Positions 1 through 5,473 of a stretch of 8,397 bases of DNA are shown here, in pieces. The notes below the pieces were generated by a model. The model was given only the letters and a program-made list of their open reading frames with translations. It ran no database searches and was not told the origin of the DNA. The DNA is from an uncultured Chloroflexota bacterium (lineage in GTDB: Bacteria; Chloroflexota; Anaerolineae; Aggregatilineales; Phototrophicaceae), in contig CALDGT010000592.1 in assembly GCA_937942935.1 (NCBI GenBank), positions 1 to 8,397 on the forward strand, given 5' to 3'. The stretch's first letter is position 1; the number at the start of each line of letters is the position of its first letter. The translations under genes and the position numbers were made by a program.

Positions 1-167
1 TCGCCGATGCCATTGCCATGGCTATCTGGGTAGCTACGGACAAAAATTTGATAAAATACACGGTCATTCCACCAACGCATATTCGGGTCTGTGGGGGTAT
101 CTTGGGCAATTGTGATGAATGTGCTGGTGAATAGGGCGCAAATGAGGAGTAAAAAAAATCTTTTCAT
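1..167 (-). CDS. GH13 (alpha-amylase family) secreted glycoside hydrolase, N-terminal fragment
   Basis: Only the first 55 codons are present; the gene runs off the left edge. The start is ATG at 167-165 with a modest AGGA ribosome site about 9 bases upstream. Residues 1-21 form a signal peptide: two basic residues (KR), a hydrophobic core FFLLLICALF, and a likely signal peptidase I cut after TIA at residue 21. The cysteine at residue 10 is not in a good lipobox. The mature part has WWNDRVFYQIFVRSYPDS (residues 32-49), the first conserved strand and loop of GH13 (beta/alpha)8 enzymes, in which a FYQIFxRSFxDSxGDGxGD pattern is typical. The Asp/Asn loop (D48, N52) corresponds to the calcium-binding loop of many members, here as DSHGNG. 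Known family role: hydrolysis or transfer of alpha-glucosidic bonds, here outside the cytoplasm. Exact specificity (amylase, alpha-glucosidase, neopullulanase) cannot be told. It lies downstream of, and is separated by a terminator from, the ABC exporter operon. Confidence 0.85.
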   Translation of the reverse strand, partial: MKRFFLLLICALFTSTFITIAQDTPTDPNMRWWNDRVFYQIFVRSYPDSHGNGIG

Positions 168-189
168 AGTTCACATCCTATGTAGGGGA

Positions 190-201
190 TTGCCATGGCA
201 A
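190..201. promoter_or_regulatory. 12-bp palindrome upstream of the GH13 gene, possible operator
   Basis: TTGCCATGGCAA is a perfect 12-bp palindrome 22 bases upstream of the GH13 start codon. Sugar-hydrolase genes are often controlled by LacI-type repressors that bind palindromes, so an operator is possible. The core also contains an NcoI-type CCATGG, and palindromes of this length can occur by chance. No convincing sigma70 promoter was found around it. Confidence 0.25.
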
Positions 202-237
202 GCCCAAAATCAATAGATGTTTTTCATTCTAAAACAC

Positions 238-277
238 AAATCCGCCTAACACATAGCATTAGGCGGGGGATTTTATT
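238..277 (-). terminator. Terminator hairpin closing the ABC exporter operon
   Basis: CCGCCTAA (242-249) pairs perfectly with TTAGGCGG (259-266) around a 9-base loop. On the minus strand the stem is followed by ATTTGTGTTTT; on the plus strand by GGGGATTTTATT. It lies 38 bases past the stop of the permease gene and before the GH13 gene, so it most likely ends minus-strand transcription of the exporter operon. The U-tract is interrupted, so efficiency is uncertain. Confidence 0.6.
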
Positions 278-303
278 GTGAATATTGACGAAATGTGATG
301 AAA

Positions 304-1179
304 TTAGGCGGTGATGTCTTGGCGGTTGAAATTGCGAATTGAGAATGCGATGAGGCATACTATCCACCCGATGAGGATGAGCCACGAAACTGTCACAGAG
401 AATGGCACAAATCCTTCTGGCGCGAGTGGCACAAATGGCTCATAACCCATTTCGGCATTTCGGATATTCCCAAAATTATGTGTTGGTGTGAGTAAATACA
501 ACGGGAATAAATCAATATGAAGCAAACTGCGCCCTAATGAGACTAATAATAAGATACTCGGTTCGCCTAATGTAATCAACAAACTGGTAAAAATTGTGCC
601 GATGATGTTTTTGGTGTACATCGCCGCCAACGCCGTATAGCCGGTGGCGATGAATGTGGTGACGAGGGTTAGCCCCATTTGAGTGATAATATCGCGGATG
701 AATTCACCAAGCGAGTTGGCATCAAAGACACCCATGTTATGACCAACGATTTGCCCAAGCACAATTGACCCCACCCCGACAAAAAGCGACATCATGGTGA
801 AGGCTATGGTGATAAAAACCCCTAGTGTGAAAAATTTATTGAGCATAATCACCCAACGAGGGCGGCGTGTGATGAGATTTTTCCATGTCCCGTGTTGATA
901 TTCCCCCGCGAATACGATGGCAGTGAAGATGATGAGGGTGAACCGCCCTAAATCGCTATTGGGGAACATCCATGCGCTCAAAAAACCGCCTTGCCAGTTG
1001 GTGAGGAACTGACTCATATCATTTAATGTCTCTGGTGAGCCTGCACTAGCCAATAGCGCAATCACAATAGCGCCAACACTCATAAATAATGCCGACATTG
1101 GAAAAATCCAAACTAAAAAGGTGACTGCCCAGCGATTACCAGCCAGTTTTAACCATTCAGCACGAAATAATGCGGTCAT
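304..1179 (-). CDS. ABC-2 type transporter permease (BcrB-like)
   Basis: This 291-residue integral membrane protein is the channel-forming subunit that would pair with the ATPase encoded just upstream. The N-terminus (FRAEWLKLAGNRWAV) is the short amphipathic lead-in typical of ABC-2 permeases of the BcrB/NatB kind. Hydrophobic segments lie near residues 18-45, 78-92, 113-142, 165-185, 190-215 and 262-282, about six helices. After the second comes FAGEYQHGTWKNLITRRPRW (90-109), the cytoplasmic EYxxGT-R-P coupling element common in this family. The start codon overlaps the ATPase stop in an ATGA, and an AGGAG lies within the ATPase gene 10 bases before it, indicating translational coupling. 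Related systems export peptides, bacitracin-like antibiotics, lipids or sodium; the substrate here cannot be read from sequence. Confidence 0.88.
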   Translation of the reverse strand: MTALFRAEWLKLAGNRWAVTFLVWIFPMSALFMSVGAIVIALLASAGSPETLNDMSQFLTNWQGGFLSAWMFPNSDLGRFTLIIFTAIVFAGEYQHGTWKNLITRRPRWVIMLNKFFTLGVFITIAFTMMSLFVGVGSIVLGQIVGHNMGVFDANSLGEFIRDIITQMGLTLVTTFIATGYTALAAMYTKNIIGTIFTSLLITLGEPSILLLVSLGRSLLHIDLFPLYLLTPTHNFGNIRNAEMGYEPFVPLAPEGFVPFSVTVSWLILIGWIVCLIAFSIRNFNRQDITA

Positions 1180-2090
1180 AGTTGGTCGTCTCCTGATGTA
1201 ACATCTAAGAAAAATGATTCGAGTGATTGCCGATGCGGGATAATTTCATAAATATCTACCCCATTATTGACCAAAGCGCGTGCGATGTGTGGGGCGTCAT
1301 CGGCGGTGGCTTCTAAAAATAGCCCGTCAGTGGTTGTATCGCAGACACGCCATTGGGGTGATAACACAGCCGATGCTTTTTCTGATGGACTCGCTTTGAT
1401 ACGCAATTGTGTTTGTTCGGTGAGCAGACTCTCAATGTTGCCCTCGCGGACAATTTTACCTTTGTGAATAATCGCAAGGTTATCACATAGTCGCTCTACT
1501 TCGCTGAGGGTATGACTAGAAAAACATACTGTTTTGCCATGATTATCCACCAAATCACGTAGTAACAAGCGCATTTCTAAAATCCCGTTGGGGTCTAACC
1601 CATTAGTTGGTTCATCGAGTATCAACAAATCGGGGTCATGGAGCAATGCACCTGCTAATCCGAGCCGTTGTTTCATCCCCATCGAATATGTGCCAAACCG
1701 TTGGTCGGCGCGGTCTGAGAGTTTGACAATTTCCAATACTCGATTCACCCGATTCATATCGGTTAGTCCATGCGTGCGTGCCAACAAAATTAAATTTTTG
1801 CGCCCTGTCAGATAAGGATAAAAACTAGCACCTTCAATCATCATCCCAACACGACGCAGAATTGCATGGTTTTGTCGGACATCATCGCCATAAATTCTGA
1901 CATTGCCTTGTGTTGGGCGTATTAGATTGAGCATCATCCGCATGGCGGTGGTTTTTCCTGCGCCATTTGGGCCCAATAATCCATAAATCTGCCCTTGTTC
2001 AATGATGAGATTGATTTTGTTCACCGCATGAATACGGCGTTTACCTTTGCCATAAATTTTGGTGATGTCGCTTATTTCAATTGCGTGCAT
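1176..2090 (-). CDS. ABC transporter ATP-binding protein (BcrA/LanF-like)
   Basis: A 304-residue nucleotide-binding subunit that powers the permease encoded next. Walker A is GPNGAGKTT (40-48), the ABC signature is YSMGMKQRL (135-143, with SMGMKQ in place of LSGGQ), Walker B is LLILDEP (155-161, with D159 and catalytic E160), the D-loop is GLDP (164-167), and the switch histidine is H193 in FSSHTLSEVERLCD. The Q-loop position holds glutamate (MMIEGASFYPYLT, E86) rather than glutamine, an E-loop known from lantibiotic- and bacitracin-type exporters (LanF/BcrA group). About 90 C-terminal residues after the ATPase core form the accessory domain usual in this group. The ribosome site AGGAG, 7 bases before ATG, overlaps the TAG stop of the preceding gene. 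Function is inferred as self-resistance or small-molecule/peptide export. Confidence 0.93.
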   Translation of the reverse strand: MHAIEISDITKIYGKGKRRIHAVNKINLIIEQGQIYGLLGPNGAGKTTAMRMMLNLIRPTQGNVRIYGDDVRQNHAILRRVGMMIEGASFYPYLTGRKNLILLARTHGLTDMNRVNRVLEIVKLSDRADQRFGTYSMGMKQRLGLAGALLHDPDLLILDEPTNGLDPNGILEMRLLLRDLVDNHGKTVCFSSHTLSEVERLCDNLAIIHKGKIVREGNIESLLTEQTQLRIKASPSEKASAVLSPQWRVCDTTTDGLFLEATADDAPHIARALVNNGVDIYEIIPHRQSLESFFLDVTSGDDQL

Positions 2091-2100
2091 AAAATATCTC

Positions 2101-2979
2101 CTATGCGTAGGATGGGCGTGAGGGGTTTGAATTGCGCCCTAATTGATAAAATAGGATGATGAATATCGCAAAAGTTAAAATGCCAAAGATGAGCGAAATG
2201 GTTGTGCTGACACTAGCAAGGCGGTTATCACGCATGACTGCCCCAACCGATAATAGTGAAATCCCCATCCCCATGACAAACATCGTGCCTCGTAATAGGG
2301 GCAAGATGATGCTCGGTAGTCGTGTGAGTTTGAATGCTAACATGAGCCAGCCTACCCCTATACACATCAACCCAAATGAAGCGAGTATACTGATGATTAT
2401 CACAAGAGGATGGTTAAAATCGGCAGTAATAGCATAAACAAGGGTTGGCGCATTAATCATTGCCATAAATACCCACTGATTGCTCCATGCGGTGAAGATG
2501 CTAACAGGAAATACGATATATAGCCCCCATCGAATGAGGCTGATGGGTAAATCGCCTTCATCCCCTAAATAAGCAATCATACTGATAACACGCAAGCTGT
2601 TTAGCGTTGCCCATATCGTTAACCACCCCGAAATGCCGATGAATACAGCATACGCCCACAAAAACACCTCATTATATGGGTTTGGTCTGCCCACCATGGT
2701 TAAACATATCATCGCAAACAGAGATGGCATACATGCAATAACCATCGCCCGCCAATATTCATACCGATGGATATGTACTGAGCGCAACCCATCACAAACG
2801 GACTTTGCATCGCCTAATTCACGTAAGGCGAGGTGGTGGGCATTTTCGGATGATAATCCTTGTAATAAATAATCATCCACAGCATCTAAATAATGCCCTG
2901 TCAATTCGGCACGAATGGCACTAACCCGATTTTGGGGTAATCCGTGTGTGGCGGTTTGTAACCATGCTTCAAAATTCAT
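2101..2979 (-). CDS. HAAS-domain (permease-prefix-like) membrane protein
   Basis: The 292-residue protein has a soluble helical head (about residues 1-70) and then six hydrophobic helices near 76-97, 104-128, 148-174, 190-216, 228-249 and 258-281. The head, with L..LP..RVSAIRAEL.GHY.DAV and GLSSENAHHLALRELGD (41-57), matches the HAAS/permease-prefix helical domain often encoded directly beside PadR-type regulators. In such pairs the domain is thought to link the repressor to a membrane event; that is family knowledge, not visible here. Its start overlaps the repressor stop (ATGA) with a strong GGAGGTG site 5 bases upstream, and the ATPase follows after 10 bp. It could be an accessory subunit or sensor of the exporter. 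I see no catalytic motif in the membrane part. Confidence 0.75.
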   Translation of the reverse strand: MNFEAWLQTATHGLPQNRVSAIRAELTGHYLDAVDDYLLQGLSSENAHHLALRELGDAKSVCDGLRSVHIHRYEYWRAMVIACMPSLFAMICLTMVGRPNPYNEVFLWAYAVFIGISGWLTIWATLNSLRVISMIAYLGDEGDLPISLIRWGLYIVFPVSIFTAWSNQWVFMAMINAPTLVYAITADFNHPLVIIISILASFGLMCIGVGWLMLAFKLTRLPSIILPLLRGTMFVMGMGISLLSVGAVMRDNRLASVSTTISLIFGILTFAIFIILFYQLGRNSNPSRPSYA

Positions 2980-3299
2980 GCTTCACCTCCACTTAAAACC
3001 CGATTCACTGCCGATGAAAACCGTTCCCATTCCGCGAGTTGTGATGTGAGCGCATTTTTGCCCATATCGGTTAGCCGATAATAACGCCGTGTCCGCCCGT
3101 TTTCGATGTGGTCGCTGGCAGAAATGAGACCTTGCCCCTCTAAGGTGTGTAGGGTGGGGTAGAGTGTGCCTTCTTTGAAATCGAGTACCCCTTCCGATTC
3201 TTCTTTAATACGTTTGGCAATCCGATAACCATGATTTTCGCCATCTTGTAAAATGTGTAGGATGAGGAGGGGTAAACTCCCTTTGAGATTGATGTTCAT
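2976..3299 (-). CDS. PadR-family transcriptional repressor
   Basis: A compact 107-residue winged-helix regulator, the usual size of short PadR proteins (LmrR/PadR-s1 type). The DNA-binding domain covers most of the protein: SLPLLILHIL (8-17), HGYRIAKRIKEES (23-35), the recognition region GTLYPTLHTLEGQGLI (44-59) and the wing GRTRRYYRLTDMG (68-80). The short C-terminal helix, ending around 105, would form the dimer interface. The start ATG has AGAGG 6 bases upstream. It is the first gene of the operon and lies immediately behind a promoter overlaid by a perfect inverted repeat, so autorepression of the whole regulator-HAAS-ABC operon, relieved by a ligand (possibly the exported compound), is the likely mode. 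The ligand is unknown. Confidence 0.92.
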   Translation of the reverse strand: MNINLKGSLPLLILHILQDGENHGYRIAKRIKEESEGVLDFKEGTLYPTLHTLEGQGLISASDHIENGRTRRYYRLTDMGKNALTSQLAEWERFSSAVNRVLSGGEA

Positions 3300-3318
3300 A
3301 GAATACCTCTATTTCCTA

Positions 3319-3359
3319 AGTATAGAAATACAATACATTGGTATTCGATGTATTGTCAA
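3319..3359 (-). promoter_or_regulatory. Promoter of the PadR/HAAS/ABC operon
   Basis: On the minus strand a consensus -35 TTGACA (3359-3354) is followed after 18 bp by TATTGT (3335-3330) as -10. A second, better -10 sequence, TATACT (3324-3319), lies further downstream but lacks a properly spaced -35. Transcription would begin near 3315-3325 and give a very short leader before the repressor ATG at 3299. The candidate operator lies over the spacer and the -10. Confidence 0.6.
3331..3355. promoter_or_regulatory. Candidate PadR operator (8+8 inverted repeat)
   Basis: CAATACAT (3331-3338) and ATGTATTG (3348-3355) form a perfect inverted repeat with a 9-base spacer. It spans the spacer and most of the -10 of the operon promoter, where a bound dimer would block RNA polymerase. 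PadR-family operators are typically dyads built from ATGT/ACAT half-sites, although the best known order is ATGT-N8-ACAT, the reverse of this one. A second dyad, GAATACC (3301-3307) and GGTATTC (3340-3346), shares the region. Confidence 0.55.
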
Positions 3360-3401
3360 GATAGGAAAAAAGTCGTGGCAAGACCAGATATAGGCTAGGG
3401 C

Positions 3402-3430
3402 ATGACAGGGGATATTGAGGCGGTTAAAAT
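3402..3430 (+). promoter_or_regulatory. Sigma70-like promoter of the cysteine hydrolase gene
   Basis: ATGACA (3402-3407, 5 of 6 to the -35 consensus) and TAAAAT (3425-3430, 5 of 6 to the -10 consensus) are separated by 17 bp. The expected start of transcription, near 3437, lies about 27 bases before the first possible start codon at 3464. It is divergent from the PadR operon promoter, about 45 bp away. Confidence 0.55.
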
Positions 3431-3463
3431 AGACCTATTGTTAGTAGTGTCGCCCATCATTTC

Positions 3464-4405
3464 ATGATGAGAAAGGCATATCTCTCTATGACATTTCCCA
3501 GTTATTATGACCCCGCTAAAATCGGTCAACTGTATAATCCAAATGTTGCCGCCGCCGCCGATTTTGGGCTAAAAGCGGGCTTAAAACCTGCATATACCGA
3601 TAACAAGCGTGTTTTTTTGTTATTGGTAGATGTTCAAGCCGATTTTGTCCACCCAGATGGGGCATTGGCTGTCCCCGGTGCAGTGGATGATACCCGCCGT
3701 ACTGTCGAATGGATTTATAACAATGTTGGCGAAATTACCCAAATCGGTGCAACGCTGGATAGCCACTTGCCGATTCAAATTTTTTCCCCGACATGGTGGG
3801 CAGATGAAAATGGGCAACATCCCGCACCATATACCGAAATTACCAGCGCCGATGTGCGGAGTGGCAAATGGAAACCCCTCTATGACATGGCATGGTCGCA
3901 TGAATATGTCGAAATTTTAGAAGAACAGGCAAAAAAGCGCCTGATGATATGGCCCTATCACACACTAGTCGGTACACCCGGTCATGCGATTGTGCCTGCG
4001 CTATTAGAGGCAATTGCTTATCACACAGCGGCGCGTCAATCACAACCGAATATGTATACCAAAGGTATGATTCCCAAAACCGAAAATTATTCGGTGATTG
4101 AGCCAGAGGTCAAAGTGCCAGAACACCCTAACGGGCGCGTGAATACGGCACTGATGGATGAAATTGCGACTTATGACCTGATTTATATCGCGGGGCAAGC
4201 CAAAAGTCATTGTGTCTTAGAGACGGTCACATCCATGATGCGTTACTATCCGCCACAAATTGTCAAAAAAATGCGGATTTTGGAAGATGGCATGTCATCT
4301 GTGGCGCATCCCGTGATTGATTTTGAAGCCATCGCACAAAAAGCATTTGGGGTATTCGCGCAATATGGCTTGACCATGACGACAACCGATGCGCCGATAA
4401 AATAA
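3464..4405 (+). CDS. Cysteine hydrolase, nicotinamidase/isochorismatase superfamily (long form)
   Basis: This 313-residue soluble enzyme (305 if it starts at the ATG at 3488) is clearly longer than the usual 180-220 of the superfamily. The expected catalytic triad can be placed: D56 in LLVDVQADF, K200 in MYTKGM and C250 in GQAKSHCVLET. Nicotinamidase-like metal-site residues also fit: D99 and H101 (LDSH) and H166 in WPYHTLVGTPGH, which closely follows the WPxHCVxGTxG motif of PncA. Spacing between these residues is close to PncA, with extra length in the N-terminal 45 residues and near 105-155. The likely reaction is hydrolysis of an amide such as nicotinamide, feeding NAD salvage, but another amide substrate is possible. 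At 3464 there is no ribosome site; at 3488 only a weak AAGG 11-13 bases upstream, but the TFPSYYDP that follows looks like the natural beginning. Monocistronic: own promoter and terminator. Confidence 0.85.
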   Translation: MMRKAYLSMTFPSYYDPAKIGQLYNPNVAAAADFGLKAGLKPAYTDNKRVFLLLVDVQADFVHPDGALAVPGAVDDTRRTVEWIYNNVGEITQIGATLDSHLPIQIFSPTWWADENGQHPAPYTEITSADVRSGKWKPLYDMAWSHEYVEILEEQAKKRLMIWPYHTLVGTPGHAIVPALLEAIAYHTAARQSQPNMYTKGMIPKTENYSVIEPEVKVPEHPNGRVNTALMDEIATYDLIYIAGQAKSHCVLETVTSMMRYYPPQIVKKMRILEDGMSSVAHPVIDFEAIAQKAFGVFAQYGLTMTTTDAPIK

Positions 4406-4408
4406 GGT

Positions 4409-4434
4409 AAAATTCCCCTGAAAAGGGGATTTTT
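4409..4434 (+). terminator. Rho-independent terminator after the cysteine hydrolase gene
   Basis: TCCCCT (4414-4419) and AGGGGA (4424-4429) form a 6-bp stem with a stable GAAA tetraloop, followed by TTTTT (4430-4434). An A-tract upstream extends the stem past one mismatch, so it may work in both directions. It begins only a few bases after the TAA stop. Confidence 0.8.
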
Positions 4435-4442
4435 ATTGATGT

Positions 4443-4447
4443 AGGAG
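4443..4447 (+). promoter_or_regulatory. Ribosome binding site that fixes the start of the SUMF1-like gene
   Basis: AGGAG lies 8 bases before the ATG at 4456. The in-frame GTG at 4447 overlaps this site and so cannot be the start it serves; the ATG is preferred. Confidence 0.75.
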
Positions 4448-4455
4448 TGATAATT

Positions 4456-5226
4456 ATGAAACCGAATACGGTAGATATTTTACCTAAACCATTTGAATGG
4501 ATAATGATACCCCAAGGGCAGGTTATCCTTACTCATGATGACGATGTTCATCCATCCAATTATCTTCAACATGATACTGTGTTTGATGTGCCAACCTTTG
4601 AAATGGTTAAATATCCGATTACAAATGCCCAATATCGCGCATTTGTTGATGCAGGTGGTTATTTGAATAATCGTTATTGGATAGATGAGGGCAAAAAGCA
4701 ACGCGATGCTCATCAATGGAAACAGCCTTTATATTGGGATGATTCATTTTGGAATGGTGATGATTATCCTGTTGTAGGAATATCGTGGTACGAAGCCGTT
4801 GCATATTGTTTGTGGTTATCAGATGTGACCAATGAATATATCCAGTTGCCCACCGAACAGCAATGGCAACGTGCTGCACAAGGCAATGATGAGCGAGAAT
4901 ATCCATGGGGAAACGATTTTGACCCCTTGAAATGTAACCAGTCTCATGAGGAAAATCGTCATCAGACAACGCCAATACAAACTTATGAGAATAAAGGTGA
5001 TAGTCCTTATGGGGTAGTGGATATGGTAGGCAATGTCTGGGAATGGTGTTTGACTGATTATGAGACTGGAAGCCATACTATTCAAGGCGCTCATTTACCT
5101 ATAATTCGTGGTGGTTCTTGGTCTACAAGCGGTAAATTCTTTTTAACAACCTACCATCGTAAAGGGGTATATCCTTATAACCGTGATAATGATTTGGGTT
5201 TTCGCATTGTTCGCATCCCAAAATGA
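4456..5226 (+). CDS. SUMF1/FGE-fold domain protein, not a canonical formylglycine-generating enzyme
   Basis: A 256-residue protein made almost wholly of one SUMF1 (formylglycine-generating-enzyme sulfatase) domain. Numbered from the ATG at 4456, hallmarks in order are PFEWIMIPQG (12-21), YPITNAQYRAFV (53-64), PVVGISWYEAVAYC (105-118), LPTEQQWQRAAQG (131-143), YPWG (149-152), YGVVDMVGNVWEW (185-197), RGGSW (218-222) and GFRIVR (248-253). True FGE has two catalytic cysteines after RGGS; here the stretch is SWSTSGKFFLTTYHRKG without cysteine, so conversion of sulfatase cysteine to formylglycine is not expected. Domains of this fold without the cysteines occur in EgtB-like, PvdO-like and phage/DGR target proteins; which applies is unknown. 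There is no signal peptide or membrane segment. The base composition looks AT-richer than its neighbours. No promoter is evident between the terminator just upstream and its start. Confidence 0.85.
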   Translation: MKPNTVDILPKPFEWIMIPQGQVILTHDDDVHPSNYLQHDTVFDVPTFEMVKYPITNAQYRAFVDAGGYLNNRYWIDEGKKQRDAHQWKQPLYWDDSFWNGDDYPVVGISWYEAVAYCLWLSDVTNEYIQLPTEQQWQRAAQGNDEREYPWGNDFDPLKCNQSHEENRHQTTPIQTYENKGDSPYGVVDMVGNVWEWCLTDYETGSHTIQGAHLPIIRGGSWSTSGKFFLTTYHRKGVYPYNRDNDLGFRIVRIPK

Positions 5227-5235
5227 TTAAAATGC

Positions 5236-5265
5236 TTGCCAAACATCCCCCTAATCGGCTATAAT
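5236..5265 (+). promoter_or_regulatory. Sigma70-like promoter of the leader ORF and MFS transporter
   Basis: TTGCCA (5236-5241, 5 of 6) and a perfect TATAAT (5260-5265) are separated by 18 bp. Transcription would start near 5272, giving an untranslated leader of about 200 bases before the transporter gene, with a small ORF inside it. Confidence 0.7.
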
Positions 5266-5303
5266 GACCCATAGTGACCTCGTTTAACCAAAGGAAAATC
5301 GTT

Positions 5304-5375
5304 ATGTCAGTCTATATCTTCTCAACTGTTAGCCATATTATCTCCGCAGGGCTGGCTGAGAATATTTTGTCATAA
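5304..5375 (+). CDS. Possible 23-residue leader peptide
   Basis: A short ORF with ATG at 5304 and TAA at 5373-5375. The ribosome site AAGGA (5291-5295) is 8 bases upstream, and the strong promoter places it about 32 bases into the transcript. The peptide begins MSVYIFSTVSH and ends AGLAENILS; it is mildly hydrophobic and has no recognised family. Its position between promoter and transporter gene, followed by a hairpin, is that of regulatory leader peptides of resistance genes (ermC- or cat-type), where a stalled ribosome changes mRNA folding. It could also be the remnant start of a lost gene or simply a chance ORF. Nothing in its residues shows an amino-acid-specific attenuator run. Confidence 0.45.
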   Translation: MSVYIFSTVSHIISAGLAENILS

Positions 5376-5385
5376 ACGAAATTTC

Positions 5386-5407
5386 CAGTCAGACCCCTTC
5401 CTGACTG
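5386..5407 (+). promoter_or_regulatory. Leader hairpin with anti-Shine-Dalgarno loop
   Basis: CAGTCAG (5386-5392) pairs perfectly with CTGACTG (5401-5407) around the 8-base loop ACCCCTTC. The loop sequence CCCTTC (5395-5400) is the exact complement of GAAGGG (5457-5462), the ribosome site of the transporter gene, so a loop-to-ribosome-site pseudoknot could hide that site. No U-run follows, so it is not a standard terminator. The hairpin is seen directly; its regulatory role is inferred. Confidence 0.5.
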
Positions 5408-5438
5408 TTGTATAAAAATTACGTGGATATGAGGTATC

Positions 5439-5450
5439 ATGTCCCGATAA
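5439..5450 (+). other. Three-codon mini-ORF (M-S-R-stop) before the transporter
   Basis: ATG TCC CGA TAA at 5439-5450 is preceded by GAGG (5431-5434) and stops 7 bases before the transporter's ribosome site. A nested 9-codon ORF (5429-5458, MRYHVPIKN) ends inside that site. Either could tune translation, but ORFs this short arise by chance. Confidence 0.2.
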
Positions 5451-5473
5451 AAAATTGAAGGGAAATCCTATAC

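Noticed and set aside
105..167. Lipoprotein signal at the cysteine (residue 10) of the GH13 enzyme
   Set aside because: The residues before the cysteine (LLI) do not fit the lipobox, which needs a small residue directly before Cys; a signal peptidase I site at residue 21 fits better.
4447..4455. GTG at 4447 as start of the SUMF1-like gene
   Set aside because: It overlaps the AGGAG ribosome site; the ATG at 4456 has the correct spacing.
4456..5226. Annotation as an active formylglycine-generating enzyme
   Set aside because: Both catalytic cysteines expected after RGGS are absent, and no sulfatase gene is nearby in the window.
5380..5410. REP- or MITE-like mobile repeat based on the GTCAGACCCCTTCCTGAC imperfect palindrome
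   Set aside because: Only one copy in the window, with no target-site duplication or flanking repeats; a genome-wide repeat search would be needed.
5386..5420. Hairpin at 5386-5407 as a Rho-independent terminator
   Set aside because: It is followed by TTGTATAAAAATT, without the U-run needed for intrinsic termination.
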